A stretch of 64,000 nucleotides of DNA, taken from NCBI GenBank assembly GCA_902544135.1, contig CACCBF010000006.1, positions 28,537-92,536 of the forward strand, given 5' to 3'. The DNA is from an uncultured Pelagibacteraceae bacterium. GTDB lineage: Bacteria > Pseudomonadota > Alphaproteobacteria > Pelagibacterales > Pelagibacteraceae. Under the pieces are notes generated by a model that did no database searches, had not been told where the DNA came from, and saw only the letters and a program-made list of their open reading frames with translations. Position numbers and translations under genes: made by a program. Each line of letters starts with the position of its first letter. The stretch's first letter is position 1. This document shows, one piece after another, positions 1-7,606 of this stretch.

Positions 1-388
1 CATTAGTTTTTAATATTTTACCTATTTTACCAATTGTTGTTGTTTTACCAACACCATTTACTCCTGAGATTAAAGTTGCATTGAGTTTATTTTTTTTTTC
101 AAAAAAAGAATTATTTTCTAAAGGCTTCATTAAATTAACAATGTACTCTTTTAAAATAAGATTTATCTCGGTAGATAGATCTTTGTTGGGATCAATCTTT
201 TTATTCGAAATGATTTCTTTAATTTCAGATGCAGCCTCTACACCAACATCAGACTCAATTAAAAACTCTTCGATTTTATCTAAATTTTTATCGTCTATCT
301 CTTTTTTTATTATTATTTCTTTTAATCCAGATGTCAGTGCAGAAGCACTTTTTTTAAAACCTATCTTAAATTTGTCAAAAATTCCCAT
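1..388 (-). CDS. ftsY: FtsY, signal recognition particle receptor (5' part only)
   Basis: The N-terminal 129 codons are visible; the gene runs off the left edge. The product is the SRP receptor GTPase that docks Ffh-ribosome complexes at the inner membrane. The reading begins MGIFDKFKIGFKK, continues through an NG-type helical N domain, and reaches the G1 loop GVNGVGKTTT near residue 110, diagnostic of SRP GTPases. The protein starts almost directly with the N domain, so the long acidic A domain of the E. coli protein is absent. Its ATG overlaps the dapF stop by one base (TAATG), so dapF and ftsY are co-transcribed and probably translationally coupled. Ffh, its partner, lies just beyond dapF on the other strand. 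Confidence 0.93.
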   Translation of the reverse strand, partial: MGIFDKFKIGFKKSASALTSGLKEIIIKKEIDDKNLDKIEEFLIESDVGVEAASEIKEIISNKKIDPNKDLSTEINLILKEYIVNLMKPLENNSFFEKKNKLNATLISGVNGVGKTTTIGKIGKILKTN

Positions 389-1212
389 TATAGTTTGATC
401 TTAATTTCTTTTATTTCTGAAACAGGTCCTTTCATGTGGATTGAATTTCTATCATCTATAAGAATTGATAACTTACCTGTTTGAAATTCTATGTCTGTTT
501 TATTGTCATTAAGATTGTTTAATTTACCGGCAAATGCAGTTGCGCATGCAGCTGTCCCACATGCTTTGGTTAGCCCAGCCCCTCTCTCCCATACTTTCAC
601 TTTAATCAAATTTTTATTAATTATCTTAGCAATTGTAACATTACATTTTTCTGGAAAAATTTTATGATTTTCAATTTTGGGTCCAATTTTTTCAATACTA
701 AAATTTTCAATTTCGTTTACAAAAAAAACAATATGTGGATTTCCAACATTAACAGCAGTACCACCAAAATGTTCTTTATTATTTAAATCAGTGATCCCAA
801 TATTCAAATTTTTAGTATCTAATTTTTCCGATAAGGGAATTTCGTTCCATTGTAATTTAGCTTTACCAATTTCAGTTGTAACAACATTTTTATCTAAAAT
901 TTTTGACTCTAAGTTTCCATTTAAAGTAGATAAGATGATCTTTTCAGCTTTTGTCTCTTCAGAGATTAATTTTGCAACACATCTAGTGCCATTTCCACAT
1001 GCACCAGACTCCCCTCCATCAGAATTAAAAAATTTTAAATTTGCATCACTTGATTTGCTGGTCTCAATAAATATTAATTGATCACAACCAATAAAATTTC
1101 TATCACAAATCTTTATAATCTGATCTTTAGTTAAATCGGTAATTTTTTGTCTATTATCAATGATGACAAAATCATTACCTAATCCATCCATTTTAAAAGC
1201 TCTTATATCCAT
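388..1212 (-). CDS. dapF: Diaminopimelate epimerase
   Basis: 274 residues, the normal size for DapF. It interconverts LL- and meso-diaminopimelate by a two-cysteine, cofactor-free mechanism for lysine and peptidoglycan synthesis in the cytoplasm. Both catalytic cysteines are visible: Cys72 in ESGACGNGTRC and Cys218 in TKACGTAAC. The N-terminal KMDGLGNDFVIID is also family-typical. The gene is followed by ftsY with a one-base overlap and is divergent from ffh. Its likely promoter (TATAAT read on the minus strand at 1253-1258) overlaps that of ffh. Identification is secure. Confidence 0.97.
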   Translation of the reverse strand: MDIRAFKMDGLGNDFVIIDNRQKITDLTKDQIIKICDRNFIGCDQLIFIETSKSSDANLKFFNSDGGESGACGNGTRCVAKLISEETKAEKIILSTLNGNLESKILDKNVVTTEIGKAKLQWNEIPLSEKLDTKNLNIGITDLNNKEHFGGTAVNVGNPHIVFFVNEIENFSIEKIGPKIENHKIFPEKCNVTIAKIINKNLIKVKVWERGAGLTKACGTAACATAFAGKLNNLNDNKTDIEFQTGKLSILIDDRNSIHMKGPVSEIKEIKIKL

Positions 1213-1231
1213 ATATAGTTATTTAACTTAT

Positions 1232-1260
1232 TTATTGACTTTTTGAACCTCTATTATAGT
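1232..1260 (+). promoter_or_regulatory. Putative ffh promoter, back to back with a dapF promoter
   Basis: A -35-like TTATTG (1232-1237) and -10-like TATAGT (1255-1260) are 17 bases apart, which would put the start point at about 1266, the first base of the folded ffh leader. On the opposite strand a perfect TATAAT (1258-1253) faces dapF with a T-rich -35 region about 17 bases upstream. The core TATTATA at 1252-1258 is close to symmetric. In such AT-rich DNA single hexamers are weak evidence; the fit of the start point to the RNA structure is the main support. Confidence 0.45.
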
Positions 1261-1265
1261 TTGTG

Positions 1266-1359
1266 GCAGTTTCCGCAAAAACATTAAATTTGCGGTGTCT
1301 TTGGAAACAAAGAGATCGACACTAGTTAGCGAGGGTTCGCCCACTAGTGCGTTTACTGC
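1266..1359 (+). promoter_or_regulatory. Structured RNA leader of ffh (SAR11 'ffh' cis-regulatory motif)
   Basis: A GC-richer island in AT-rich DNA that folds convincingly on paper. An outer stem GCAGT (1266-1270)/ACTGC (1355-1359) encloses three hairpins. Hairpin 1 is CCGCAAA (1273-1279)/TTTGCGG (1289-1295). Hairpin 2 is CTTTG (1299-1303)/CAAAG (1308-1312) with a GAAA tetraloop, extended by TGT/ACA (1296-1298/1319-1321). Hairpin 3 is CACTAGT (1320-1326)/ACTAGTG (1343-1349) with an inner GCGA/TCGC or GGG-TTCG-CCC tip. The bases shared by hairpins 2 and 3 allow alternative folds. A cis-regulatory RNA in front of the SRP protein gene was reported in Candidatus Pelagibacter ubique by comparative genomics (recalled literature), and this is very probably it. 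It ends 14 bases before the ffh ATG. The ligand is not known to me. Confidence 0.8.
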
Positions 1360-1373
1360 TGTGTAAAATAAAT

Positions 1374-2732
1374 ATGTTTGAAAATTTGACAAATAAATTC
1401 GAGGAAGTCTTTTCCTCTTTAAAAAAAGCACCTTCGCTTGATGAGCGTCAAGTTGATGAGGGTCTGAGATCCATTAGGCAAGCTTTATTAGAAGCTGATG
1501 TATCACTTGATGTTGCAAAAGAGTTTATTGAGAAAGTTAAACCTAAAGCTTTAGGACAAGAAATCATCAGATCTACATCTCCTGGCGATATGGTTGTTAA
1601 GATTGTTTACGACGAATTAGTATCTTTATTAGGTGAAAAAAATAATGATGTAAATCTTAATGCCGTACCACCAGTGCATATGATGTTAGTTGGTCTACAA
1701 GGTTCTGGTAAAACTACAACTACCGCTAAACTTGCAAAATATTTGGAAAATAACAAAAAAAAGAGAGTTATGATGGTGAGTTTAGATATTTATAGGCCAG
1801 CCGCCCAAGAGCAATTAAAATCTTTAGGTGAACAAAATAATATTTTAACTTTGCCAATAATTGAAGGGCAACAACCAGCTGATATTTGTCAAAGAGCAAT
1901 TAGTGCTGCAAATCTAAATGGTGCTGATGTCATTTTATTTGATACAGCAGGTAGAACACAAATAGACTTGCAAATGATGAGTGAAATAAAACAAATCGAG
2001 AATATAATTAAACCTGCTGAAACCTTTTTAGTTGCTGACTCTTTGACTGGTCAAGTAGCAGCATCCGTAGCAAAAGAATTTAAAGATACTGTAAATCTCT
2101 CTGGTATTATTTTAACAAGAGCTGATGGTGATGCAAGAGGTGGAGCCGCAGTTAGTATGAAATTTATCTCACAAGTACCAATTAAATTTTTGGGTATAGG
2201 AGAAAAAATTAATAATCTTGAGGTTTTTCATCCAGATAGAATTGCTAATAGAATTTTAGGGATGGGAGATATTGTTTCTCTAGTAGAGAAAGCGGCTCAA
2301 GATCTTGGAGAAGAAAATATTAAAAAGGCAGAAGAGAATTTAAAAAAGGGACAATTCTCTATGGAAGATTATTTAGAACAATTAAGACAAATGAAAAAAA
2401 TGGGTGGAATAGAAGGCATCATGTCTTTTATGCCTGGTGTTTCAAAAGTTAAATCACAAATGGATGCGGCTGGAATTGATGAAAGTATTATTACAAAGAA
2501 TGAAGCTATAATATTGTCTATGACAAAAAAAGAGAGAGAGAACCCAAAGATAATTGATGGTTCTAGAAAAAAAAGAATTGCTAATGGTTCTGGCACAGAT
2601 CCAGCCACTATCAATAAGTTGTTAAAACAATTTAAAATGATGTCTGAAATGATGAAAAAGATGTCAAAGGGTAATCTGAAAGGTATGACTGACAAAGGAA
2701 TACCCCCAGAATTATTTAATCAATTAAAGTAA
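1374..2732 (+). CDS. ffh: Ffh, signal recognition particle protein (SRP54)
   Basis: 452 residues from ATG 1374 (MFENLTNKFEEVF). An in-frame upstream extension to 1347 would lie inside the leader RNA and is rejected. This is the GTPase that binds signal sequences and 4.5S RNA and targets nascent membrane proteins to FtsY. The N domain is about 1-100, the G domain carries G1 GLQGSGKT at 107-114 and the family motifs DTAGRTQ and TRADGDARGG, and the methionine-rich M domain fills the last 150 residues. It is preceded by a structured leader RNA, has no obvious Shine-Dalgarno sequence, and is followed after 14 bases by rpsP. Confidence 0.98.
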   Translation: MFENLTNKFEEVFSSLKKAPSLDERQVDEGLRSIRQALLEADVSLDVAKEFIEKVKPKALGQEIIRSTSPGDMVVKIVYDELVSLLGEKNNDVNLNAVPPVHMMLVGLQGSGKTTTTAKLAKYLENNKKKRVMMVSLDIYRPAAQEQLKSLGEQNNILTLPIIEGQQPADICQRAISAANLNGADVILFDTAGRTQIDLQMMSEIKQIENIIKPAETFLVADSLTGQVAASVAKEFKDTVNLSGIILTRADGDARGGAAVSMKFISQVPIKFLGIGEKINNLEVFHPDRIANRILGMGDIVSLVEKAAQDLGEENIKKAEENLKKGQFSMEDYLEQLRQMKKMGGIEGIMSFMPGVSKVKSQMDAAGIDESIITKNEAIILSMTKKERENPKIIDGSRKKRIANGSGTDPATINKLLKQFKMMSEMMKKMSKGNLKGMTDKGIPPELFNQLK

Positions 2733-2746
2733 AATAAGGAGAGTGA

Positions 2747-3166
2747 ATGTTAAAGTTAAGATTATCAAGAGGCGGAACTAAGAAAAGACCCGTTTATAAA
2801 GTAGTTGTTGCAGACAGTCGTTTTGCAAGAGATGGTAGATTTATAGAGAAAGTGGGATTTTTTAATCCACTATTACCAAAGGAAAAAAAGGAAAGAATTG
2901 GATTAGAAGCAGAACGAATAAAGTATTGGTTGGGTCAAGGCGCACAACCAACAACTAGAGTAGCAAGAATTCTAGGCGAAAATGAATTAATGCCTATGCC
3001 GGCGAATGGAAATAATCCTCAGAAAGCTATTCCAAAAAAAGATCGAAAAAAAGAAGGCAGTGAGGAAGCTAAAAAAGAGGAAGCTCCAAAAGCAGAAGCT
3101 AAAAAAGAGGAAGCTCCAAAAGCAGAAGCTCCAAAAGCAGAAGCTAAAAAAGAGGAAAAGAAATAA
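2747..3166 (+). CDS. rpsP: 30S ribosomal protein S16 with a charged repeat tail
   Basis: 139 residues, where S16 is usually about 80-90. The core (residues 1 to about 85; [19 protein letters not shown], later [12 protein letters not shown]) is a normal S16. Residues about 96-139 are a low-complexity Lys/Glu/Ala/Pro tail built on the repeating unit [10 protein letters not shown]. The start is supported by AAGGAG at 2736-2741, five bases before the ATG. The gene heads rpsP-trmD-rplS; rimM, which normally sits between rpsP and trmD, is not present. Confidence 0.97.
   Translation: MLKLRLSRGGTKKRPVYKVVVADSRFARDGRFIEKVGFFNPLLPKEKKERIGLEAERIKYWLGQGAQPTTRVARILGENELMPMPANGNNPQKAIPKKDRKKEGSEEAKKEEAPKAEAKKEEAPKAEAPKAEAKKEEKK
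3065..3160 (+). repeat. In-frame 30-bp tandem repeat in the rpsP tail
   Basis: A 30-base unit starting gaagctaaaaaagagg occurs exactly twice (3065-3094 and 3095-3124). It is followed by a 15-base half unit (3125-3139) and a further partial copy from 3140. It encodes [10 protein letters not shown] blocks. The perfect copies imply recent expansion or contraction by slippage, and the number of units probably differs between strains. Confidence 0.9.
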
Positions 3167-3181
3167 TATTAAAGATTATTT

Positions 3182-3868
3182 ATGATGCAAGCTCAAGTAT
3201 TTACACTTTATCCAGAAGTTTTTCCTGGGCCTTTAAATAAAGGTATTTACAGTAAAGCAATGGTTAAAAAGTTATGGAGCTTAAAAGTAATTAATATTAG
3301 AGACTCTGCTCAAGATAAACATAAAACAGTTGATGATACTCCTTACGGCGGCGGGACAGGTATGTTAATTAAACCAGATGTCTTGGCGAATTCTATTGAT
3401 CAAAATGTAAATAAGGGAGATAAAATTTTTTATCTTTCACCAAAAGGTAAAAGATTTGATCAAAAATTTGCACAAAATTTATCTAAAGAAAAATCATTTT
3501 CTTTGATTTGCGGACAGTTTGAGGGTGTTGATGAAAGAGTTTTGGGTACAAGAAATATTGAAGAGGTGAGCATTGGAGATTATGTATTGTCTGGAGGAGA
3601 AACGGCAGCTTTGGTTATTCTAGATAGTGTTTTAAGACTTTTACCAGGAGTTTTAGGAAATGATAAATCCTCGGCTGATGAAACTTTTGAAAATGGCCTT
3701 TTAGAGTATCCGCAGTTCACAAAACCTCAAATATGGGAAGAAAAAGCAGTGCCAGAAGTGTTATTATCTGGAGATCACAGTAAAATTAAAGACTGGCGTT
3801 TATCTCAATCTGAGGCTATAACACGCGACCGAAGACCAGATTTGTGGCAAAAATATAAGAAAGATTAA
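3182..3868 (+). CDS. trmD: tRNA (guanine-37-N1)-methyltransferase
   Basis: 228 residues (227 if the second of two adjacent ATGs is used), close to the usual 230-250. TrmD makes m1G37 in tRNAs with a G36 to prevent +1 frameshifting, using SAM bound in a trefoil knot. Visible family motifs are [20 protein letters not shown] and the knot segment [11 protein letters not shown]. It starts 15 bases after rpsP, where rimM would normally be, and is followed immediately by rplS. Confidence 0.97.
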   Translation: MMQAQVFTLYPEVFPGPLNKGIYSKAMVKKLWSLKVINIRDSAQDKHKTVDDTPYGGGTGMLIKPDVLANSIDQNVNKGDKIFYLSPKGKRFDQKFAQNLSKEKSFSLICGQFEGVDERVLGTRNIEEVSIGDYVLSGGETAALVILDSVLRLLPGVLGNDKSSADETFENGLLEYPQFTKPQIWEEKAVPEVLLSGDHSKIKDWRLSQSEAITRDRRPDLWQKYKKD

Positions 3869-3884
3869 ATTGATAAATACTGAA

Positions 3885-4460
3885 ATGAAAACAATAGAAG
3901 AAATTAACCAAAACAACGTTAAAAAGATTCTCTCTGAAAAAAAGATACCTGAATTTTTCCCAGGAGATGTTGTAAAGGTTGGGGTAAGAATTACAGAGGG
4001 TAAAAAAGAAAGAATTCAGTATTTTGAAGGAGTATGTATTGCTAAAAAAAGTAGAGACTTAAACTCCTCATTTACTGTCAGAAAAATATCATTTGGTGAA
4101 GGAGTTGAGAGAACATTTCCATTGTTTGGAACTGTGATTGACTCAATTAAAGTAATTCGATCTGGAAAAGTAAGAAGAGCAAAACTTTACTATTTAAGAG
4201 ATAGAACTGGGAAGTCAGCAAGGATTGCCGAAAAAATTAGAAAAAAAATTGGTATCGATGTTGATGTTAAACCAGAAACAGTAACTGAGGAAAATTTAGC
4301 TCCAATCACTAAAGAAAATACTACAGAAATTAAAAATGAGACTGCGCCAGCGGTCGAGCCAAAAATAGACGAAACTTCAAAAAATGAAGTTAAAAAAGAT
4401 GCCCCTAAGCCCGAAACTAGTACAGAAAAAAAGCTTGAAAACTTACAAGAAAAAAAATAA
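3885..4460 (+). CDS. rplS: 50S ribosomal protein L19 with a long C-terminal tail
   Basis: 191 residues from ATG 3885 ([14 protein letters not shown]); an in-frame TTG at 3870, two bases after trmD, would add five residues. The L19 core occupies about residues 1-120 ([43 protein letters not shown]). L19 sits at the 30S-50S interface. Residues from about 125 to the end are a roughly 65-residue tail rich in Glu, Lys, Pro and Thr with no fold I recognise. Last gene of the rpsP-trmD-rplS set; leuC follows after 11 bases. Confidence 0.95.
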   Translation: MKTIEEINQNNVKKILSEKKIPEFFPGDVVKVGVRITEGKKERIQYFEGVCIAKKSRDLNSSFTVRKISFGEGVERTFPLFGTVIDSIKVIRSGKVRRAKLYYLRDRTGKSARIAEKIRKKIGIDVDVKPETVTEENLAPITKENTTEIKNETAPAVEPKIDETSKNEVKKDAPKPETSTEKKLENLQEKK

Positions 4461-4471
4461 TTTTTTTCTCA

Positions 4472-5875
4472 ATGCCTAATACTCTTTACGATAAAATTTG
4501 GAACGACCATTTAGTACATCAACAAGATGATGGAACAGCATTATTATTTGTTGATAGACATTTGGTCCATGAGGTTACTAGCCCACAAGCTTTTGAGGGA
4601 CTTAGAAATACTCAAAGAAAAGTCAGGCACCCAAAATTAACTTTAGCTGTAGCAGACCATAATGTGCCAACAACCGATAGATCAAAGGGTATTTCAGATC
4701 ATGAATCTAAAATTCAGGTAGAGACCTTAGAGGAAAATTGCAAAGAATTTGGTATTAAACTTTTTAGCATGAATGATAAGCGACAAGGTATTGTTCATGT
4801 AACTGGTCCAGAGCAGGGTTTTACGCAACCCGGAACAGTTATTGTTTGTGGGGATAGCCATACTGCAACCCATGGAGCATTTGGTGCTTTAGCCTTCGGA
4901 ATTGGAACTTCAGAGGTAGAACATGTTTTAGCAACTCAAACACTTGTCCAAAAAAAAGCAAAAAATTTTAGAATAAATGTTAATGGCAAACTTCCAGTAG
5001 GTGTCACTTCAAAAGATGTTATTTTACAAATAATTGGAAAAATTGGAACCGCAGGTGGCACAGGTTGTGTTGTTGAATATGCAGGCGATTTAATAAGGTC
5101 GCTAAGCGTTGAACAAAGAATGACGATATGCAATATGACAATAGAAGGTGGCGCAAGAGCTGGATTAATAGCACCAGATGAAAAAATATTTAAATATTTA
5201 GAAGGAAAACCAATGTCACCAAAAGGCGAAAAATGGAATAAAGCTTTAGAACATTGGCAAAGTTTAAAAACTGATGATGATGCAAGCTTTGATAAAGAAG
5301 TAAGTTTGCAGGCTAACGAAATTTTGCCAATGATAACTTGGGGAACTTCGCCTCAAGATGTAATTACGATTGACGGCAAAGTTCCAAATCCAAGTGAAGA
5401 AAAAGACGAGGACCGTAAAAATTCCATAGAGAGATCTTTAAAATATATGGGTCTTAAACCTGATATGTCAGCCAGAGATATCAAAATAGATAAAGTTTTT
5501 ATAGGCAGTTGCACAAATGGTAGAATTGAGGATCTAAGAGAAGCAGCAAAGATTTTAAAAGATAAAAAGATAGCTTCCCATGTTCATGCAATGGTAGTTC
5601 CAGGATCTGGATTGGTAAAACAACAAGCAGAACAAGAGGGATTAGATAAAATCTTTGTTAATTCAGGATTTGAATGGAGAGAACCAGGTTGCTCAATGTG
5701 TTTAGCTATGAATGCAGATAAGTTGAAACCTGAAGAAAGATGTGCCTCTACCTCAAATAGGAATTTTGAGGGAAGACAAGGAAGAGGTGGAAGAACTCAT
5801 TTAGTTAGTCCTGGAATGGCTGCAGCCGCTGCAATATCAGGAAGTCTTGATGATGTGAGAAAGTATCAAAATTAA
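4472..5875 (+). CDS. leuC: 3-isopropylmalate dehydratase, large subunit
   Basis: 467 residues, the standard length. With LeuD it isomerises 2-isopropylmalate to 3-isopropylmalate in leucine synthesis, using a 4Fe-4S cluster. Visible aconitase-family signatures include [22 protein letters not shown] and the cluster cysteines in [12 protein letters not shown] and [11 protein letters not shown]. The stop codon is followed directly by the leuD ATG (TAAATG), so the two subunits are translationally linked. First gene of a leuC-leuD-leuB block; leuA is not in this window. Confidence 0.98.
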   Translation: MPNTLYDKIWNDHLVHQQDDGTALLFVDRHLVHEVTSPQAFEGLRNTQRKVRHPKLTLAVADHNVPTTDRSKGISDHESKIQVETLEENCKEFGIKLFSMNDKRQGIVHVTGPEQGFTQPGTVIVCGDSHTATHGAFGALAFGIGTSEVEHVLATQTLVQKKAKNFRINVNGKLPVGVTSKDVILQIIGKIGTAGGTGCVVEYAGDLIRSLSVEQRMTICNMTIEGGARAGLIAPDEKIFKYLEGKPMSPKGEKWNKALEHWQSLKTDDDASFDKEVSLQANEILPMITWGTSPQDVITIDGKVPNPSEEKDEDRKNSIERSLKYMGLKPDMSARDIKIDKVFIGSCTNGRIEDLREAAKILKDKKIASHVHAMVVPGSGLVKQQAEQEGLDKIFVNSGFEWREPGCSMCLAMNADKLKPEERCASTSNRNFEGRQGRGGRTHLVSPGMAAAAAISGSLDDVRKYQN

Positions 5876-6481
5876 ATGCAAAAATTTAGCACATTAAGAA
5901 GTATCCCAGCTTATTTACCAATAGTAAATATTGATACAGATATGATTATTCCAAAACAATTTCTTAAAACAATTAAGAGAACTGGATTGGGTAAAAATTT
6001 ATTTTTTGAGATGAGATATGATGATAATGGTAAAGAAATAAATGATTTCATTTTAAATAAAAATCCATTCAATAATTCAAAAATTTTAATTGCAGGAAAA
6101 AATTTTGGCTGTGGTTCATCAAGAGAGCACGCACCATGGGCATTATTAGATTTTGGTATTACTTGTGTTATAAGCTCAAGTTTTGCTGATATTTTTCATA
6201 ATAATTGTTTTAAGAATGGAATTTTACCAATCACTCTAGATGATGAAAAAATAAAGGAGTTATCAGAGTATACCAATAGAAAAGAGGAAATTTTTGTGGA
6301 TCTCAACGAGGAGAAAATTGTTTACGGAAATAACGAGGTTAAATTTAAAATTGACCCATTTAAGAAAAAATGTCTTTTAGAGGGATTAGATGACATAGCT
6401 TTATCTTTAAAAAAATCTGACAAAATTGAAAATTTCGAAAAAGATCTAAAAAATAAAAAGCCTTGGATCTTTAATGATTAA
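5876..6481 (+). CDS. leuD: 3-isopropylmalate dehydratase, small subunit
   Basis: 201 residues, typical for LeuD. It supplies the swivelling domain of isopropylmalate isomerase. The signature [17 protein letters not shown] is complete. It begins right after the leuC stop and overlaps leuB by eight bases at its 3' end. No abnormality seen. Confidence 0.98.
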   Translation: MQKFSTLRSIPAYLPIVNIDTDMIIPKQFLKTIKRTGLGKNLFFEMRYDDNGKEINDFILNKNPFNNSKILIAGKNFGCGSSREHAPWALLDFGITCVISSSFADIFHNNCFKNGILPITLDDEKIKELSEYTNRKEEIFVDLNEEKIVYGNNEVKFKIDPFKKKCLLEGLDDIALSLKKSDKIENFEKDLKNKKPWIFND

Positions 6482-7580
6482 AGTTAAAAAAAGAAAAATC
6501 CTTTTATTGCCGGGGGATGGGATTGGACCAGAAGTTATTGGTGAAGTTAAAAAAATTATAAATTGGTTCAATGATAAAAAATCTTTAGATTTTGAAATCG
6601 ATGAGGATTTAGCAGGAGGTTGTTCTTATGACAAACATGGGACACCGATTACTGATGAAGTTTTTTATAAAGCCTTAGAAAGTGAAGCTGTTATGCTTGG
6701 TGCAGTTGGAGGACCTAAATGGGATAATGTTGAATTTTCAAAAAAACCTGAGAGAGCACTTTTAAAATTGAGAAAAGAATTAAAATTATTTGCAAACTTA
6801 AGACCCGCTATATGTTTCAAACAATTAGTTGAAGCATCTACATTAAAACCTGAGATCGTCTCAGGATTAGATATCATGATCGTGAGAGAGTTGACTGGTG
6901 GAATTTATTTTGGTGAACCCAGAGGTATTAAACCAATTGAAAATGGTGAAAGAAAAGGAATAAATACTCACACTTACACAAGTAGTGAAATTACAAGAGT
7001 AGCAAGAGTAGCTTTTGATTTAGCAAAAAAAAGATCAAATAAAGTTACATCTTGTGAAAAATCTAATGTAATGGAGGCTGGACAATTATGGAAAGAGGAG
7101 GTTCAAGCACTTCATGAAAAGGAATATAAGGATGTGGAATTAAGTCATATGCTTGCCGACAATTGTGCAATGCAGTTATTAAGAAATCCGAAACAATTTG
7201 ATGTCATTGTTACAGATAATCTTTTTGGGGATATGCTTTCAGATCAAGCTTCAATGTTAACAGGTTCATTAGGATTATTACCCTCAGCCTCATTAGGTGC
7301 AAAAAATAAAGATGGAGAAATGAGAGCGATGTATGAGCCTATTCATGGGTCTGCACCTGATATAGCAGGGAAAGGTCTGGCAAATCCGATAGCAACAATT
7401 TTAAGCTTTGCAATGGCTTTGAGATACTCCTTGAATCTTGATAAAGAGGCAGAGGGCTTAGAAAAAGCTGTTCAGGATGTTTTAAATGATGGTTTAAGAA
7501 CCAAAGATATTCTATCCAAGGGAATGAAAGAAATATCAACATCTAAAATGGGTGATGCGATCATTTCAAAATTGCAATAA
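6474..7580 (+). CDS. leuB: 3-isopropylmalate dehydrogenase
   Basis: 368 residues, the normal size. It oxidatively decarboxylates 3-isopropylmalate with NAD to 2-oxoisocaproate. Motifs visible are the N-terminal [11 protein letters not shown], the substrate/metal segment [13 protein letters not shown], and [10 protein letters not shown] near the cofactor site. It starts inside leuD (ATGATTAA, eight-base overlap). A 26-base AT-only gap separates it from dmdC. Confidence 0.98.
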   Translation: MIKVKKRKILLLPGDGIGPEVIGEVKKIINWFNDKKSLDFEIDEDLAGGCSYDKHGTPITDEVFYKALESEAVMLGAVGGPKWDNVEFSKKPERALLKLRKELKLFANLRPAICFKQLVEASTLKPEIVSGLDIMIVRELTGGIYFGEPRGIKPIENGERKGINTHTYTSSEITRVARVAFDLAKKRSNKVTSCEKSNVMEAGQLWKEEVQALHEKEYKDVELSHMLADNCAMQLLRNPKQFDVIVTDNLFGDMLSDQASMLTGSLGLLPSASLGAKNKDGEMRAMYEPIHGSAPDIAGKGLANPIATILSFAMALRYSLNLDKEAEGLEKAVQDVLNDGLRTKDILSKGMKEISTSKMGDAIISKLQ

Positions 7581-7606
7581 TTAATTAATTATTTTAAACT
7601 TTAAAT

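Noticed and set aside
81..398. Open plus-strand frame opposite ftsY
   Set aside because: Low-complexity Phe/Ser/Ile-rich antisense of the ftsY coding region.
677..1081. Open plus-strand frame of 134 codons opposite dapF
   Set aside because: It is the antisense of a clear dapF gene. The translation has no recognisable domain; AT-rich genes here often have open antisense frames.
1261..1363. SRP (4.5S) RNA gene next to ffh
   Set aside because: Neither strand contains the conserved SRP RNA apical motif (GGAA / AGCAG with the CAGGTC side), and the multi-hairpin fold is wrong for 4.5S RNA. A cis-acting leader fits better.
1228..1431. Open minus-strand frame of 67 codons across the ffh leader
   Set aside because: It overlaps the structured leader and the ffh start, has no family similarity I recognise, and reads as the antisense of an RNA element.
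7573..7606. Promoter for dmdCBA in the leuB-dmdC gap
   Set aside because: TTGCAA and TTAAAC-like hexamers exist, but in AT-only sequence such matches are expected by chance; no independent support.
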